Shown: positions 1 through 11,525, counted from the first letter of the stretch. The stretch is DNA of 64,000 bases from Brachypodium distachyon (GCF_000005505.3 NC_016132.3:10044001-10108000); one strand, 5' to 3'. Program-made: numbers and translations. Notes: generated from the sequence alone by a model not told the origin.

Positions 1-87
1 TAGAAGTCGCACTTCCCGTGGTGGCCATCCTCCTGCTCTGCTTCTCCTCCTTCCTCTTGATCTCCCTCCTTCTCCAGATCTCTCTGT

Positions 88-3000
88 ATGGGGAGGGCGC
101 CGTGCTGCGAGAAGGTAGGGCTGAAGAGGGGGAGGTGGACGAGGGAGGAGGATGACATCTTGGCCAAGTACATCAAGGAGCATGGCGAAGGGTCCTGGAG
201 GTCAATGCCCAAGAATGCTGGTACGGCGGAGAGGGATTTCGAGCATCAGGAAAGCTGCAGGCCTTCAATATCCAGTCGAGAGATCAATTGATTTCTAATC
301 ACTCGGCCGCTTTTGTTGAATTGAAACAGGGTTGCTGAGATGTGGGAAGAGCTGCAGGCTGAGATGGATAAACTACCTGAGAGCAGATCTTAAGAGGGGC
401 AACATCTCGGAGGAGGAGGAGGAGATGATCATCAAGCTCCATGCCACTCTTGGCAACAGGTACTACTCCATGATTACATACAGACATTTGGTCGCCCATT
501 TATTTGCTTGCCTCTGCGAACTTTTTGTGTTGGATTCCGGCATTAGGCAACTTTGTCGTAATACCGATTGCACGGTTGCAGAGCTTATGTCTGCCAATGG
601 AGAAAATCTGCTTCTGTTTAGTCTACACTCTACAATGCCAAAGTTCAAACTGCTTAGCATGACAACGGATTGAACTGTGAAAACATCAAGTGTGATCTGT
701 AGCTAATTAAACGAGTCCTGCAATTTAATTAGGAGAGTAGAAGTTTATGCTTTAGTCAGCGGGGAAAAACGATAAATACATCTTTGTTGGTTCTGAACCC
801 TGCAAGTGATTTGGGCATATTCTCGTATCTTTTTTGTTTGCGAGGAATATTCTCTCACTTATTATTTTTTTAATATTTAAACGTCCAATTTTCACACAAG
901 TAACCAGGTGGGTGTCTTCATCCTAATTAAGTCCAAAGGCCCTATCTGGAATGTTTTACTGTATTACTTATAGGAGGGTTGATATTTAGAACTAAACCCG
1001 AGTCCCTTCTGCAAGAAAGTTGGAATAAGTATGCGAAAAAATTAGACTTAGCTGCATACCCCTTCAGTTTACTTGAAACTAATATAATATCAGCTCTTTT
1101 CTACAGCAAGCTACTGATATGTTTAAAGTTTTCCCTTCTCTGAAACATAACCGAAAAAAAATGAAAAATATACAAAACGTAGCGAAACAAGGATAGGATG
1201 CAACCATTTTTGGGTGTTTTCCTACAACTTCTCGCTTTGGTTCTTTACCAAAAACACAGATACCCACCAAGGAAATGCCAAGTGACACGCCACACACGCG
1301 GAGAGGCGAAGGGGAGCGGCGGGGCCTTGGCTTTCAGCATCTCTTCCTCCCGCCTTTTGTTTGTCGCGTTGCCTAGCATTTTTTTCCCTTGCTAGTAGTA
1401 TATCGATCGGGAGAGATAGATATGATATCCTATCACCCCCTTGCTGCTCTCGTGCGCATAGCAGTGCCCCATGTCCCGCATGCCGCAAAAAGGGGCGCAC
1501 CCAGATTTCCCACGTAGCGGCGAAGGCATCTCTCCCAGAATCTTTAGATGCGGGAGAGAGCGTAAAATCTCAATCGGTTGACAGTGAGCTGTATGATCCA
1601 TTAATTGTTTTTTTTCCATATATATGGTCCCGTGCATTGAAAACTCGCCCTCTCTGTCTCTGCCGTGCGTCGCGACAGCTGACACGGATCCGTATTCCCT
1701 GTCGCGTCACTGCTGGTGCAATATGCGGCCCCTCGCGAAGCGCACGGCCTTCTCACGTACACGTGGACGGCTGTTCCCTTGGAGGAGCTGCGTCGTCCGG
1801 AGATTTTCCCTGGGCTCGTTTCTCACGTGTGGGAGTTTTGTGTTCCTCTCGTTTCACACGCATACATAGAGCAAAATGATTGCCGCACTGGATGTATCCG
1901 GTTCTCTGAGAGACCGAGAGAAAGGGGTTAACTGTTTGTCCTCTACCTCAATGATTTTGTTTTCGTTTGTCATGACATGGATGGATGAGTGCATGCAGCT
2001 TATAGTTACTGTAGTCGCACACTGCCACCACACGACCGAGAAGTACTTGCAACTATAGTAAACTAAAATGTAGTCAATGAAACAAAAAAAACAACAACTG
2101 TGTCCTGATCTGATCTGATCACGAAAATTAATTGTAGCAAACAGGCGGAGGCAGGCAGGCATGCACATGTAGTGGCGCTATAGCATTTCGTGTCGTCCAC
2201 ATGCATATATGCACCTGATCTGCGAGGGAAGAGGCTTTCATCAATGTCGCGCTTGCCTTGCGCAATTGACGCAGTAGTAGTACGTTAAGTCGCCACGAGA
2301 ACGGTGGTTGGATCTCCAGAACGCATATTGATTGGCATGTGGCCTCTATTTACTCCTGCAACTGTAAGAGATTCCTCCAGTCTTGCAATACACTGAAGCG
2401 TCCAGCTAGCTAGCGCACTGCCATCGCCATAACCTGTAAAAAGCTGCACGTTTCCATACGCCCTGACGCCCATGTATCTAGCGCAGCATGGTTATTTTCT
2501 CTCGGTAAATAAACTTGCTGTTTCTTTTTCACTCAGGTGGTCCCTGATCGCCGGCCACTTGCCCGGCCGAACGGACAATGAGATCAAGAACTACTGGAAC
2601 TCGCACCTTAGCAGGAGGTCGCATGACTTCCCCAAGGGCGGCGATGGCGTCGTTGTCAACGTCGACCTCAGCAAGCTGCCCGGCGGTGGCAAGCGTAGAG
2701 GCGGGAGGGTGGGCCGTGCCACCGCAACGACGGCCAAGGGGAAAAGGAAAGCAAGGGGGAAGAAGGCTGGGAAAGTGAAGAAGGACAAGGTTGCAGAAAT
2801 GGAACATCATCATCATCATCACAAGGAGGATGCCACTGATGAAGAAGCTATGAACAGCATTTCAACACCAAGCAGCTGCCATTCAGGCTCTGCACGGGGC
2901 GGCGAGGAGCAAGCACAGGCCAGTGCCAGTGGGGTGACATCTGATGGGTTCGACGAGGCTCCACTGGGCTTGTGTGAGGAGATGGTGAGTGGGCTTAAAG

Positions 3001-3452
3001 CCCAACCGAGCCCACATACGGAGGTGGGGCAGGACGTGTCAGGCAACGAGGGGGAGAGTGCGCCAGAGAAGACCGTGCGCCACGAGGAGCTAAGCAGCAG
3101 CAAGGCCGCCGTCGTGGAGCAGGACCAGCATGGGTGTTGCAATGAGGGCGAGTGTGGGACTAGTGGGCCAGCCAAGGTTATGGGCCAGGAGGAGCTGGGT
3201 GATAAGGCCATGGACTGCGACCATAATGGGTGTTGCGACAAGGAAGAAAGTGAGCCTGCGGAGGCTGTGGGCCTTGAGGAGCCGGTGGACGACAAGGCCA
3301 TGGAATGGGACCTCGTGGGGCTGGATGACAGCTTACCCACCGATGACATGTGGGGATCACTTGTGTGGGACTACGACGATATGGTGATCTCGGACGGAGG
3401 CCAGCAACAGGAGTCCGTGCTGTCGGACCTGTTCTTTCTAGATAACATTTAG
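88..3452 (+). CDS. R2R3-MYB transcription factor, P1/MYB12-like
   Basis: Likely a nuclear DNA-binding activator of phenylpropanoid/flavonoid genes. Three exons are inferred: 88-220, 330-459 and 2537-3452, giving about 392 residues, with frame continuity across both introns. The N-terminus [18 protein letters not shown] opens the R2 repeat (spaced Trp residues, [17 protein letters not shown]). R3 ends in [22 protein letters not shown]. The R3 helix lacks the usual bHLH-contact signature (EMIIKL where DLIIRL is typical), as in maize P1 and the MYB11/12/111 group, so a bHLH-independent flavonol/phlobaphene role is my inference. The C-terminal part has a Lys/Arg-rich stretch, a run of six His, then an acidic half with an imperfect Cys-containing repeat ([30 protein letters not shown]) and an acidic end that could activate transcription. 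Intron 1 interrupts R2 and the 2.1-kb intron 2 lies in R3, the standard MYB positions. Confidence 0.93.
460..2536 (+). other. Intron 2 of the MYB gene
   Basis: A 2.1-kb intron starting with GT after GGCAACAG and ending in CACTCAG. It is mixed AT-rich and GC-rich sequence. I see no credible coding exon and no clear terminal inverted repeats inside it; open frames here are short and have no recognisable product. Confidence 0.75.
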
Positions 3453-4281
3453 ATCGGGCATGGTTGATTCTGTGTATTATCCTCTCTTGGGTTTTTAGAA
3501 AAACTTTTGATTTTTTTTATTGGAGTAGAGTTTTATGTACCTGGTGAATGAGTTAGTCAAGTACTTCGGTGGCGTTGGGCGCTGGGTCTTTTGTTGGTCT
3601 TACCGATGGAAAGAAGAAAATGTAGAAAAATAAATCCTGTTGTTCCACATTCAAAATGTTTGCACTCAAAGTCTAATCAATCAGTTCACACAATACCACA
3701 GTAGTAGTGCCGAATCTGCCGCAGTTGAACTACGGCAGTAGCGAGTAGCCGAGTACACACCATGACGGTGTAGGTGTAGTGCAGGAGTTTTATAGTACTA
3801 AACGAGGCCGAGTTCAGCAACACTACTCCACAGTTCAGAACAGAGACACGGCGATCTATCCAGTTCAAACCACACAAAGTCAATTCAGTACGTAGTTACA
3901 CACAAGGTCTAATCAGTTCATATTAAAAGAAGTCAATACAGTGATTCCTACCGTTGTTCCACACAAAGTCTAATCAGTTCAAATTTTTCAGAAGGAATGA
4001 AAGAAGTCAATTCAGTCGCTCCAACTGAAGTTCTACCAAGTTCATTCTGAAGCAGCGAGTACGGTACCAGCACCGAGCCTTGCAGCAACAGTTAAACTAC
4101 ATTAGGAATAAGTACACACCATAACACCGTAGTTCAGCGAAAACTAAACAGCGTAGCAGTAATAGTCGTTGTACACGAGGTCGAGTTCAGTAATCAGTAG
4201 TCACTGGACAGTGCAGAGTAGAGACACCATGACAATGAGACAACTATCCAGTTTAGTCAATAATCAGTGCAGTACTTGTAC
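3453..4281. other. Convergent intergenic region with degenerate repeats
   Basis: This spacer separates the stop codons of the MYB gene (+) and the eIF4B-like gene (-), so both 3' UTRs should lie here. From about 3660 to 4020 a loose repeat is visible: three blocks containing CACACAA(A/G)GTCTAATCAGTTCA, two of them followed by AAAGAAGTCAAT(A/T)CAGT. No gene is recognised. Confidence 0.5.
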
Positions 4282-5149
4282 CTAGAGTGGTAGAGTTTGC
4301 TGCTTCTTTGACTTGTTCGTTCTAATCCTCCTCCGCCTCCTTCCCTTACCCATCCTCTTCTGACCAATTTCTGAACTACCATCACTCTTCGTTGGCACCC
4401 TGCTGCTACTGCCTCTGTTCTCATAGTCTGCCGTTGCGATCTCTGTCGCTACAATTCGTTGAGTTGCAGTCGAGTTACGGCTCTTCTTGGAACTCCAGAG
4501 AGACGAATTGCCGCGCGATCCAATGTTGAGTTCACGAAGGACTCCCCTTCCCTGATCAGCCACCTGCGGTACTTGCCGCGCCTGCACCTCTCCAGAGGAT
4601 TTCCTCTTGCCGCCCCTTTCGCCCCTGCCTCTATAGCTGACAGGCTGCGGCTCTTCGGTCTTGCGGTGCACAATCGGGGCCGGAGTCGAATCGGCTTGTG
4701 GCCGCCGGGGCGTCACCGTCGGCGCCGGTGCAGCAGCCCTCACATCCCGCTTCCCCCGCGCGCGCGTCCTGGAGGTTCTGGAACACGCACGCAAGCGCAC
4801 CCATCAATCGTTCGACCGTGAAATTGATTAACGACATGACAAGGGCTTTCGCAACGCACCTGCAGGCAGCGCTGCGGCGGGAGGATTCGAGCTCCCGGTC
4901 GCGAGCGCGCCAGTCGACGCCTTTCTCGGCCAGCACCACCTCCCGGGGCCGCGCCGCGCCGAACGGGTCCGTTTTGGCCGGCTCATTCTTCTCCTCGCGG
5001 CGCGGCGGCGGCGCCGGCTGCTGCTGCTGCTCGTAAAGCTGCTGCTCTTCTCGTTCCACCTCGTCGGCCCATGAGAAGGAGAACCGCCTCGCCCGGTCCT
5101 TGCCGCCGCCGCGGTCGCTCCTCTCGTCCATCTTCTTGTGCTCCTGCAC
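4282..5149 (-). CDS. Basic eIF4B-like plant protein
   Basis: Two exons are inferred on the minus strand: 5149-4860 and 4777-4282, joined through CTGCAG|GTGCG and TGTTCCAG with the frame preserved, giving about 261 residues. Exon 1 has an acidic RRFSFSWADEVEREEQQLYEQ segment, a Gln/Pro run and the block DPFGAARPREVVLAEKGVDW. That block matches, as I recall it, the short motif shared by plant eIF4B and related RNA-associated proteins (PFGAARPRE.VL). Exon 2 is Arg/Gly/Lys-rich (RGRGERGGKRKSSGE) and ends in a highly basic tail (GKGRRRRRIRTNKSKK), which suggests RNA binding. A role in translation initiation is inference from that motif only; the protein is shorter than canonical eIF4B. The next Met, six codons in (5131), is an equally good start. 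The MULE sits about 290 bp upstream, in or next to its promoter. Confidence 0.72.
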
Positions 5150-5442
5150 TTCGCTCTGTCCGCGATTCGGCTATTTTGCGAATGTGGAAAGGCAGAAGGT
5201 GGAAGTGGAAGTTGGAAAGATTGCCGTGTATCCCTCCTCGCAGCGAGCGGTTTTTGAAATTTCGAAATTGGGCTCGAAAAAGTTACAACGGTAACCGCAC
5301 GGACGGCGAGGCCCGAACCCCGAACCCCCTCGATAAGACAACGGCCCGGTGAATCACAGTGCTTTGACGGAATTGCCCCTGGGCACTTGGGCAATGTATC
5401 TACTATGAGATCGGGCTGTGGCAGATGGCTGGTCTCACGGGT

Positions 5443-5597
5443 GGATTGGGATTCAGTGAAGTTATGCAGTGAAGTCATGGAGAGACTTGACCCTTCTTAT
5501 CAGCCGTCCAAACCAGATTCAAGGGACAAAATGGAACCAAGGCAAAATACGCCCATGACTGCAGCTTTCGGGACTCATTCGGCAGAGAGAAAAAGGC
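5443..5597 (+). repeat. Left terminal inverted repeat of the MULE
   Basis: About 155 bp running from GGATTGGGATTCAG to GGCAGAGAGAAAAAGGC. It aligns along its whole length with the reverse complement of 8673-8831 with scattered substitutions and small indels. Confidence 0.93.
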
Positions 5598-5984
5598 GGG
5601 GCGGGTTCCCGCGGGAAAGGGGCGCGAGTCAGGCCAAAATTTCACCCAGGCAGGATCTGCAGAGCTCCGCTCACCGCGCCTCGCGGGGGCGGGATTTGCT
5701 CACCTCGTCAGTGGGCACGTCTACGCGCAGAGGAGGTTGACGCGGCGCTGCGGAGAAGGAGAAGAAAGGCGGGCTGCGGCAGGAGGAGGAGTCAGGCACG
5801 TTGGCGCCGCCGTGGAGGAGAAGACTGGACCGAAGGTATGCTCCTGCTTAAATCAGTTAGATTTAGAGTTCAGTGCTGATTGCCGTGTAGTTTTGAGTGT
5901 TTTCCCTCTGCAATTGGTACACTGATAATGGGTTGTTGGCTTAAAATTGGGCAGACTTTGTAGTATAATTGTGGGTATTGTGCG

Positions 5985-8277
5985 ATGGCAAATTCTGTTA
6001 AGGGGATTCCTGAAGTTGGTATGAGATTCAGAAATCTAGATGAGGCTTGGATATTTTGGGTAGCATATGGGGGTCGTGCAGGTTTTGAGGTGAGGAAAAG
6101 GTGGACTAATAAGATCAAACTAGATGGTAAAGTGACATCATGCAGATATGTATGTGCCAATGAAGGTTATCGTAAAAAAGTTGAAAGTGAATCTGTTCGG
6201 AAGCATTTTAGAGCTGAAACAAGAACTAATTGTCGTGCTAGGATGACTCTTCAATTGGATCGAGACTCTGGAAATTTTAATGTAATTGATGTAGTGCTTG
6301 AACATAATCACTTCCTTCACCTGCCACAAACACGTCACCTCATGGCTTCCCAAAGGAAAATTTCAGAATTTCAAGCTTTTGAAATTGAAGCTGCTGATGA
6401 TTCTGGAATTGGACCAAAAGCTGCATATGAGCTTGCTTCTCGTCAAGTTGGTGGACCATTTAATCTCGGTTACACTTGTCGTGACCATAAAAATCTTTTG
6501 CAAAGCAAGAGGCAAAGGGAGTTGGCTTTTGGTCAGGCGGGCAGCATGTTGAAGTACTTTCATGACAAAATTGCTGAAAACCCATCATTTCAATATGCTT
6601 TGCAGCTAGATTGTGAGGAGCACATAACAAACATTTTTTGGGAAGATGCTAAAATGATGCTAGACTATGCACATTTTGGTGATGTTGTCACTTTCGACAC
6701 CACTTTTGGCACAAACAAGGAATATTGGCCATTTGGGGTTTTTCTTGGCCTCAATCAGTTTAGGGAAACTATTGTTTTTTGTGTTGCACTGTTGTTTGAC
6801 GAGACATTTTTCTCATTTAAATGGCTCTTTGACACTTTTTTGGCTGCACATAATGGAAGGCAACTTAGAACTATTTATACCGATCAAGATGCTGCAATGG
6901 GAAAAGCTGTAAAGGTTGTGTTCGCAGAAGCATATCATGGACTTTGTACCTTTCACATAATGCAAAATGCTGTCAGACATTTATCTCCAATTAAGGGTGA
7001 AGAGGATGATGAGAACGAAGAGGGTGAAGACAAAGAATCACATATTCTCACTGATTTTGCAGCTTGTATGTATGAATATGAGGACAGGGCAACATTTGAA
7101 GAAGCATTTGCCAACATGAGATGCAAAGTGCATAAGCAAACTTGGTTGGATAGTATTTACAAAGTAAAAGAATAATGGGTTGAATATTTTATGAGAGATG
7201 TTTTCAGTTTGGGAGTGAGAAGTACACAACTAAGTGAGAGTTTTAACAATTCATTGAAGAACCATCTGAAATCTGATTTCCATATTGTTAGATTTTTGAA
7301 GCATTTTGAAAGGACAGTGGAAATAAAAAGAAGCAAGGAGTTGGAATCTGAATTTGAAGCGAGGAAAAAAATACCGGCAATCAAGATGAGCACGCCTATG
7401 TTGGTACAAGCAAACAAAGTGTACACTCCAATTATTTTTGAAGCTTTCCAAGGTGAGTATGAAAGATCCATGGCTGCATGCACTAGAGTATTGGATGAAA
7501 ATAAATATGCTGTCGCTATTGGTAGTTTGCATGGTGATTACACATTTGAGGATGAGTGCATTGTGACAGCTGATCTTTTGAACCAAAAAGCAACATGTGC
7601 ATGTGGAATGTTTGAAAGGGCAGGAATATTGTGCGGACATGGACTGAAAGTTCTTGATTTGATGAACATAAAGACATTGCCGCAACATTTATGTCTTGAA
7701 GAGATGGACTAGAGAAGCACGTAAAGGAAGTATATTGGACAAGCAAGGAAGAGATGTGATAGAAAATCCAAAACTAGAAGCCATGCTTCGGTACAAAGAA
7801 CTATCTTATAAATTTCACAATTTGGCACATAAAGCATCCTACTCTACTGCATGTTGTTTGTTGTTAGAAAATGCACTTGATTCTCTTGGCCCGCAAGTAG
7901 AGGATAAACTGAAAGCACCTACTAGTCCTATTAGTGAACCAAGTAATGAGCAAGAAAATGCTGACCCAAATGTGCAGCAAACGTATGACTTGCTAAGAGC
8001 TTCACAACTGAAGAAAAAAGTGGTTCAATCCAAAAATAAGAAGAGAACTAGAACTTGGCTTGATAAGTTGCGAAAGGGCAAACGGAAACCAAACAAACCT
8101 GTCGTTGCAAGCAAAAAAGGAGCAAAGGTACAACCTCAAGTAGAAGTGGAGAATGATGCCCGAAAGGAAGAACCAAACGTGAAAAATGATGAGTACAATG
8201 TTATTGGTAGTTTTACCCAGCTCATCACAGCTCCTACTATTTGTGATGATACTCTTTATGGTGAGGATCCATTCTAG
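5985..8277 (+). pseudogene. FAR1-type MULE transposase, one stop and one frameshift
   Basis: Would catalyse cut-and-paste transposition of the surrounding MULE. From the ATG at 5985: a FAR1/WRKY-GCM1-type zinc-binding domain (about residues 13-105, with FVYGG-like WVAYGG, spaced Cys and a C-terminal HNH), then the MULE DDE domain. Within it VTFDTTFGTNKEYWPFG (about residue 234) and YTDQDAAMGKA (about residue 299) carry the first two acidic catalytic residues, with LCTFHIMQN after them. A SWIM zinc finger (CACGMFERAGILCGH) lies near 7593-7640 and a Lys-rich tail closes the protein. Two lesions are visible: a TAA at 7173-7175, after which the same frame continues, and a single extra base near 7687-7691 that shifts the frame just before LKRWTREARKG. 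Otherwise the reading is continuous to 8277. Its place inside TIRs shows it is a transposon gene rather than a domesticated FRS gene. Confidence 0.92.
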
Positions 8278-8672
8278 TGTCTACATGTCGTGGTTACATG
8301 TTATTTTGGGGGTTAACTATAGTTTGTTGGATGTATTTTGTGGGCTAACCATAGTATTTTGTGGCCTAAATGTACGAGTGAAATGGCCTAATGTGTTAGA
8401 AACTGGATGTATTTTCGGTTCAATTTTCGGTTCAGATTTCCAATGTAATTAGTGGCCCCTCAAGTGCTACAGACTCAGTATGAAGTTGTAGAAAATTTCA
8501 GTGTTAAGCTTCAGATTTGTTTCAATTTTTGCTTGTGTTATTGGTTCAGTTTTTCTCCTCATAATATGTTCAGTTCTTATATTTATAATCTGCCCAGTGA
8601 TACAGTTTTTCCTTTTGTTATTGGCGTACTCCAATATGTTCAGATTTGCTTCTCTTTGTTCAGAATTTGTAA

Positions 8673-8831
8673 GCCTTTTTTCTCTCTGCCGGATGGAGTC
8701 CCGAAAGCAACAAGTCATGGACGTATTTTGCCTTGATTTCATCTTGTCCCTTGGATCTGGTTTGGACGGCTGATAAGAAGGGTTAAGTCTTTTCGTGACT
8801 TCACTGCACAACTTTGACTGAATCCCAGTCC
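8673..8831 (-). repeat. Right terminal inverted repeat of the MULE
   Basis: About 159 bp. Read on the minus strand it begins GGACTGGGATTCAG and ends GGCAGAGAGAAAAAAGGC, mirroring the left arm. The target duplication CTCACGGGT follows immediately at 8832. Confidence 0.93.
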
Positions 8832-8891
8832 CTCACGGGTGTGGCCAACCTATGATGGATAAAGAGGTATACCACGCATTGTGTCCTCACT

Positions 8892-9902
8892 CCGGATGGC
8901 ACCCGACGCGATTACAGCTCTATCGTATCCGTACCCGATGACTCGATCCTCAACTTCTATCCGTACCCGTGGCGGGGGTCGGGTATGAAATTTTATCATA
9001 CCCTGCGCGGGTATTTTTACCCGACCGTCACCAACAATAAGTCACAAAAAACACACGAGGAAATCGCAGGAAAAAAAATCCTCGAAATCCCTCATCGTCT
9101 CCATGCCGGCGTCTGCAACCGGACGTGGATCTACTTCACAGGAACGGCGGCGGCGTGCCAGATCCACGGCGTCAGGCCTCGATCCGACGATGGCGGGGGT
9201 AGGGTCAGTCGGATCCAACGGCGTCGGGGGCACCGTCGGCCGGATCCCACGGCGTCAGGTGCACTGCGTAGAAGGGCAAGGGTCCACGTTGGCGGTCGTC
9301 GGCGTGCAGAACCTCGGGAGGTGGCCGCCGCTTCCCTCGTCATGACGCGCCGCCACCGCTGCAGAGCGAGAGGAGGCGGGGGCGCGGGGCAGAGTGGAGA
9401 GTGGAGGAGGCGGGGGCGCGGGGCGGAGTGGAGAGTGAAAGAGGTGGGGGCGTTGGCCGGCGCGGACTGGAGGAGGAGGCGTGGGCGTGTGGCGGCGGAG
9501 GGAGCAGGAGGGAGGAGGCGGGGCGGCGACGGAGAGAGCAGGAGGGAGGAGGAGGGGCGCGGGGCGGCTGGTGGAGGAGGCTGGAGGCGGCGGACATGGG
9601 AATAGAGGATAGGGTGACGGGATTAGGGTTAGGTATAGGGAGATCGGTGATTCGGAATTATATATCAAATGTATTGGGTTGGGCCTAGACAAGATTTAAT
9701 GGGCACCTGTAACGGGCTGTCCACTGTAGGTGCGGGTACACGGGTTCGGGTACCCAAAACCGTACCCGTACCCGTCAAACCTGTCGGGTACAGGATCTTA
9801 CCATTTACATACGCGCGGGTATTTTTTCTTACCATACCCGTATCTTAAAGGGGTAAATACCCGTCAGGTATGCGTGTATCGGGTACCCATTGCCATCCGT
9901 AG
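8892..9902. mobile_element. Candidate non-autonomous hAT element
   Basis: About 1 kb whose ends are rich in (T)ACCCG/CGGGTA motifs in opposite orientation (8930-9030 and 9725-9895), as in subterminal repeats of hAT elements. The outer ends read CGGATGGCA inward from both sides, close to the TAGGGATGGCA start I associate with plant hAT elements. Possible 8-bp flanks (GTCCTCAC and GTCTTCCT) agree only in part. The centre is GC-rich, holds imperfect GATCC(A/C)ACGGCGTC repeats and a GGAGTGGAGAGTG duplication, and encodes nothing I recognise. Confidence 0.5.
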
Positions 9903-11099
9903 TCTTCCTGAACGAATCTCTCTATTTGCTCTATTTCATGATGTTAGTTTCCTTTCCTAAATGAATCGGCGCTGCCGTTTGCGTAAAAATATCAGCAGCA
10001 AAGGGGATCTTCAGAATTGTTTTCTGATCAATTTCCGGCATCCAATAGAACGAAACATGACACAAAAGGAGAGACATGTTCAAAATTGAGCATCTAAAGC
10101 CCGTAAACCGCTGATCAAACCTGGTCTATTATGTGAAAAGAATGAGCGATTCAATGTAAATAACATATTAATACTTAACAAGGAGCAAGATAGCAGTCAC
10201 CAAACCTGGTCTTTGAACGATAACAATATGTTGCAGGGGAATGCATCCGATGAAAACCTTTATGCATTTAGAACTTGCAAACTTTCAATCCTATCCACTA
10301 GATCTTACATAGATGGGTCAGGGGAAAACGAGATCTCTAATCACATAAACACATTTTATGACGTTACAGATCCAATGCGCCACGCAGTGTTGGCCATATC
10401 CCTCCCAGGGTCAAATCCGAATAAGAGGGCATCGACCTGCGCACCCTGGCCCCCGCAAGGTCCCTGTGGGCACATGTTGGCTCGCCCCTGGGCCGCCACC
10501 TGGCATCCTTGCACCAGCAAGTCGACATATGTTGCATCGACCAGTGACTACTGACACCACCATTATCCTTCGATACGGGCCTGCCACCGCCTCGGCAAAG
10601 GACGGCGATAACAACGTCGAGAAGGCCAGGAAATGGGGTACACGGTGATGACACTCGAGAGTTCCCTCGGTACCGTTGGAGGACAGCAGGAGGTGTTATT
10701 TTTCTAACTAGCACTCAAATGTGTGTCCAAACGGAAATCATAAAAGTAAATCATCGTACCCGCAAAAGAATTTGGTTGTGTGCATCGATTGATGCAGAGA
10801 CCGATAGTCTTCACTCCTTTTTTTAAAAAAAAACCGCAAAAGAAGAAGTGGATCGCACACAGTTTGATTCCAAATCCAGTGATGAAAAGAGAGCAATAAA
10901 TTTGTGGATTAACCACCCGGCTCCTCACACACATGGCAATTAATAGTTAGCATGCAGTCTGGATGATAAGAAATTTGCAACCTATGGGGTTGATTTCTTG
11001 TGAATTCAATTAATCCAGCATTTTCTTGATCAATCCATCCAAGAACCTTCCGAAGATTGGGAGGCACGGGCACGGGCACGGGCATGCACGACGCGACGG
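9903..11099. other. Intergenic region, nothing recognised
   Basis: Mostly AT-rich spacer with one GC-rich island (about 10430-10640). Short open frames occur in the island but show no recognisable domain. The right part should contain the 3' UTR of the DUF3511 gene. Confidence 0.5.
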
Positions 11100-11324
11100 T
11101 CAGACATGGAAGATGCCGGAGCACTTGCGCTTGAACCACCTGAGCCCCCGTCGTAGGGAGGCCTTCACCTTCCCGTTCACCGCGTACGCCTTGTATCCCG
11201 CCACCCTCCGTCGCCGCTTCATCTCTGGGTCGTTGAAGCAGCACACGTTGACCCTTGGCACGCCGCCGCGCCGTCTCCCGGTCCCGGCGGCAGGCGGAGA
11301 ACTGAAGGGGACCGGCGGCGCCAT
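11100..11324 (-). CDS. DUF3511-domain protein
   Basis: A 74-residue reading from ATG at 11324. The C-terminal half, NDPEMKRRRRVAGYKAYAV then NGKVKASLRRGLRWFKRKCS, is the signature of the plant DUF3511 family (basic PEMKRKRRVA.YK.Y.VEGK.K.S.R.S.RW.K). Function in the family is unknown; the very basic character suggests nuclear or nucleic-acid-associated behaviour, but that is inference. The frame stays open upstream to a stop at 11523-11525 and encodes a Pro/Gln-rich segment (PPPPQQQQFAM) but has no earlier ATG. Either translation starts at 11324, or a first exon lies further upstream and was missed. The protein is somewhat shorter than typical members (about 90-110 residues). Confidence 0.7.
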   Translation of the reverse strand: MAPPVPFSSPPAAGTGRRRGGVPRVNVCCFNDPEMKRRRRVAGYKAYAVNGKVKASLRRGLRWFKRKCSGIFHV

Positions 11325-11525
11325 GGCGAACTGCTGCTGCTGCTGCGGCGGCGGCGGCTGCGCGTCGCGGGGGAAGGGATTCTTGGAGGCGGAGGAGCCG
11401 GGCGGGAAGGATTGCCGGACCGGAAGAAATCGCCCCGGGATTGGCGGTGGAGATTCGGGTGTGGAGAAAAAGGACGAGGAGAATTGGAGGGAGGAGCAAC
11501 GTGGGGCTGTAGACCTGCTGGCTTA

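Larger units (their letters stand above)
5443..8831 (+). mobile_element. Full-length Mutator-like element (MULE)
   Basis: A 3.4-kb element bounded by long terminal inverted repeats (5443-5597 and 8673-8831) that begin GGA(T/C)TGGGATTCAGT. It is flanked by a perfect 9-bp direct duplication, CTCACGGGT, at 5434-5442 and 8832-8840. Long TIRs and 9-bp target duplications are the hallmark of the Mutator superfamily. The interior encodes a FAR1/MuDR-type transposase on the plus strand, preceded by a GC-rich leader of about 390 bp with a possible 5' UTR intron (GTATGCTCC near 5836 to GGGCAG near 5953). The intact duplication and long similar TIRs argue for a recent insertion. Confidence 0.95.

Noticed and set aside
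4449..5352. Several overlapping plus-strand frames opposite the eIF4B-like gene
   Set aside because: They are shadows of the minus-strand exons, whose splice sites and motifs are consistent.
9255..9692. Long Pro/Ser/Arg-rich open frames on both strands
   Set aside because: They arise from GC-rich purine-biased repeats inside the putative hAT element; codon use and composition give no sign of a real protein.
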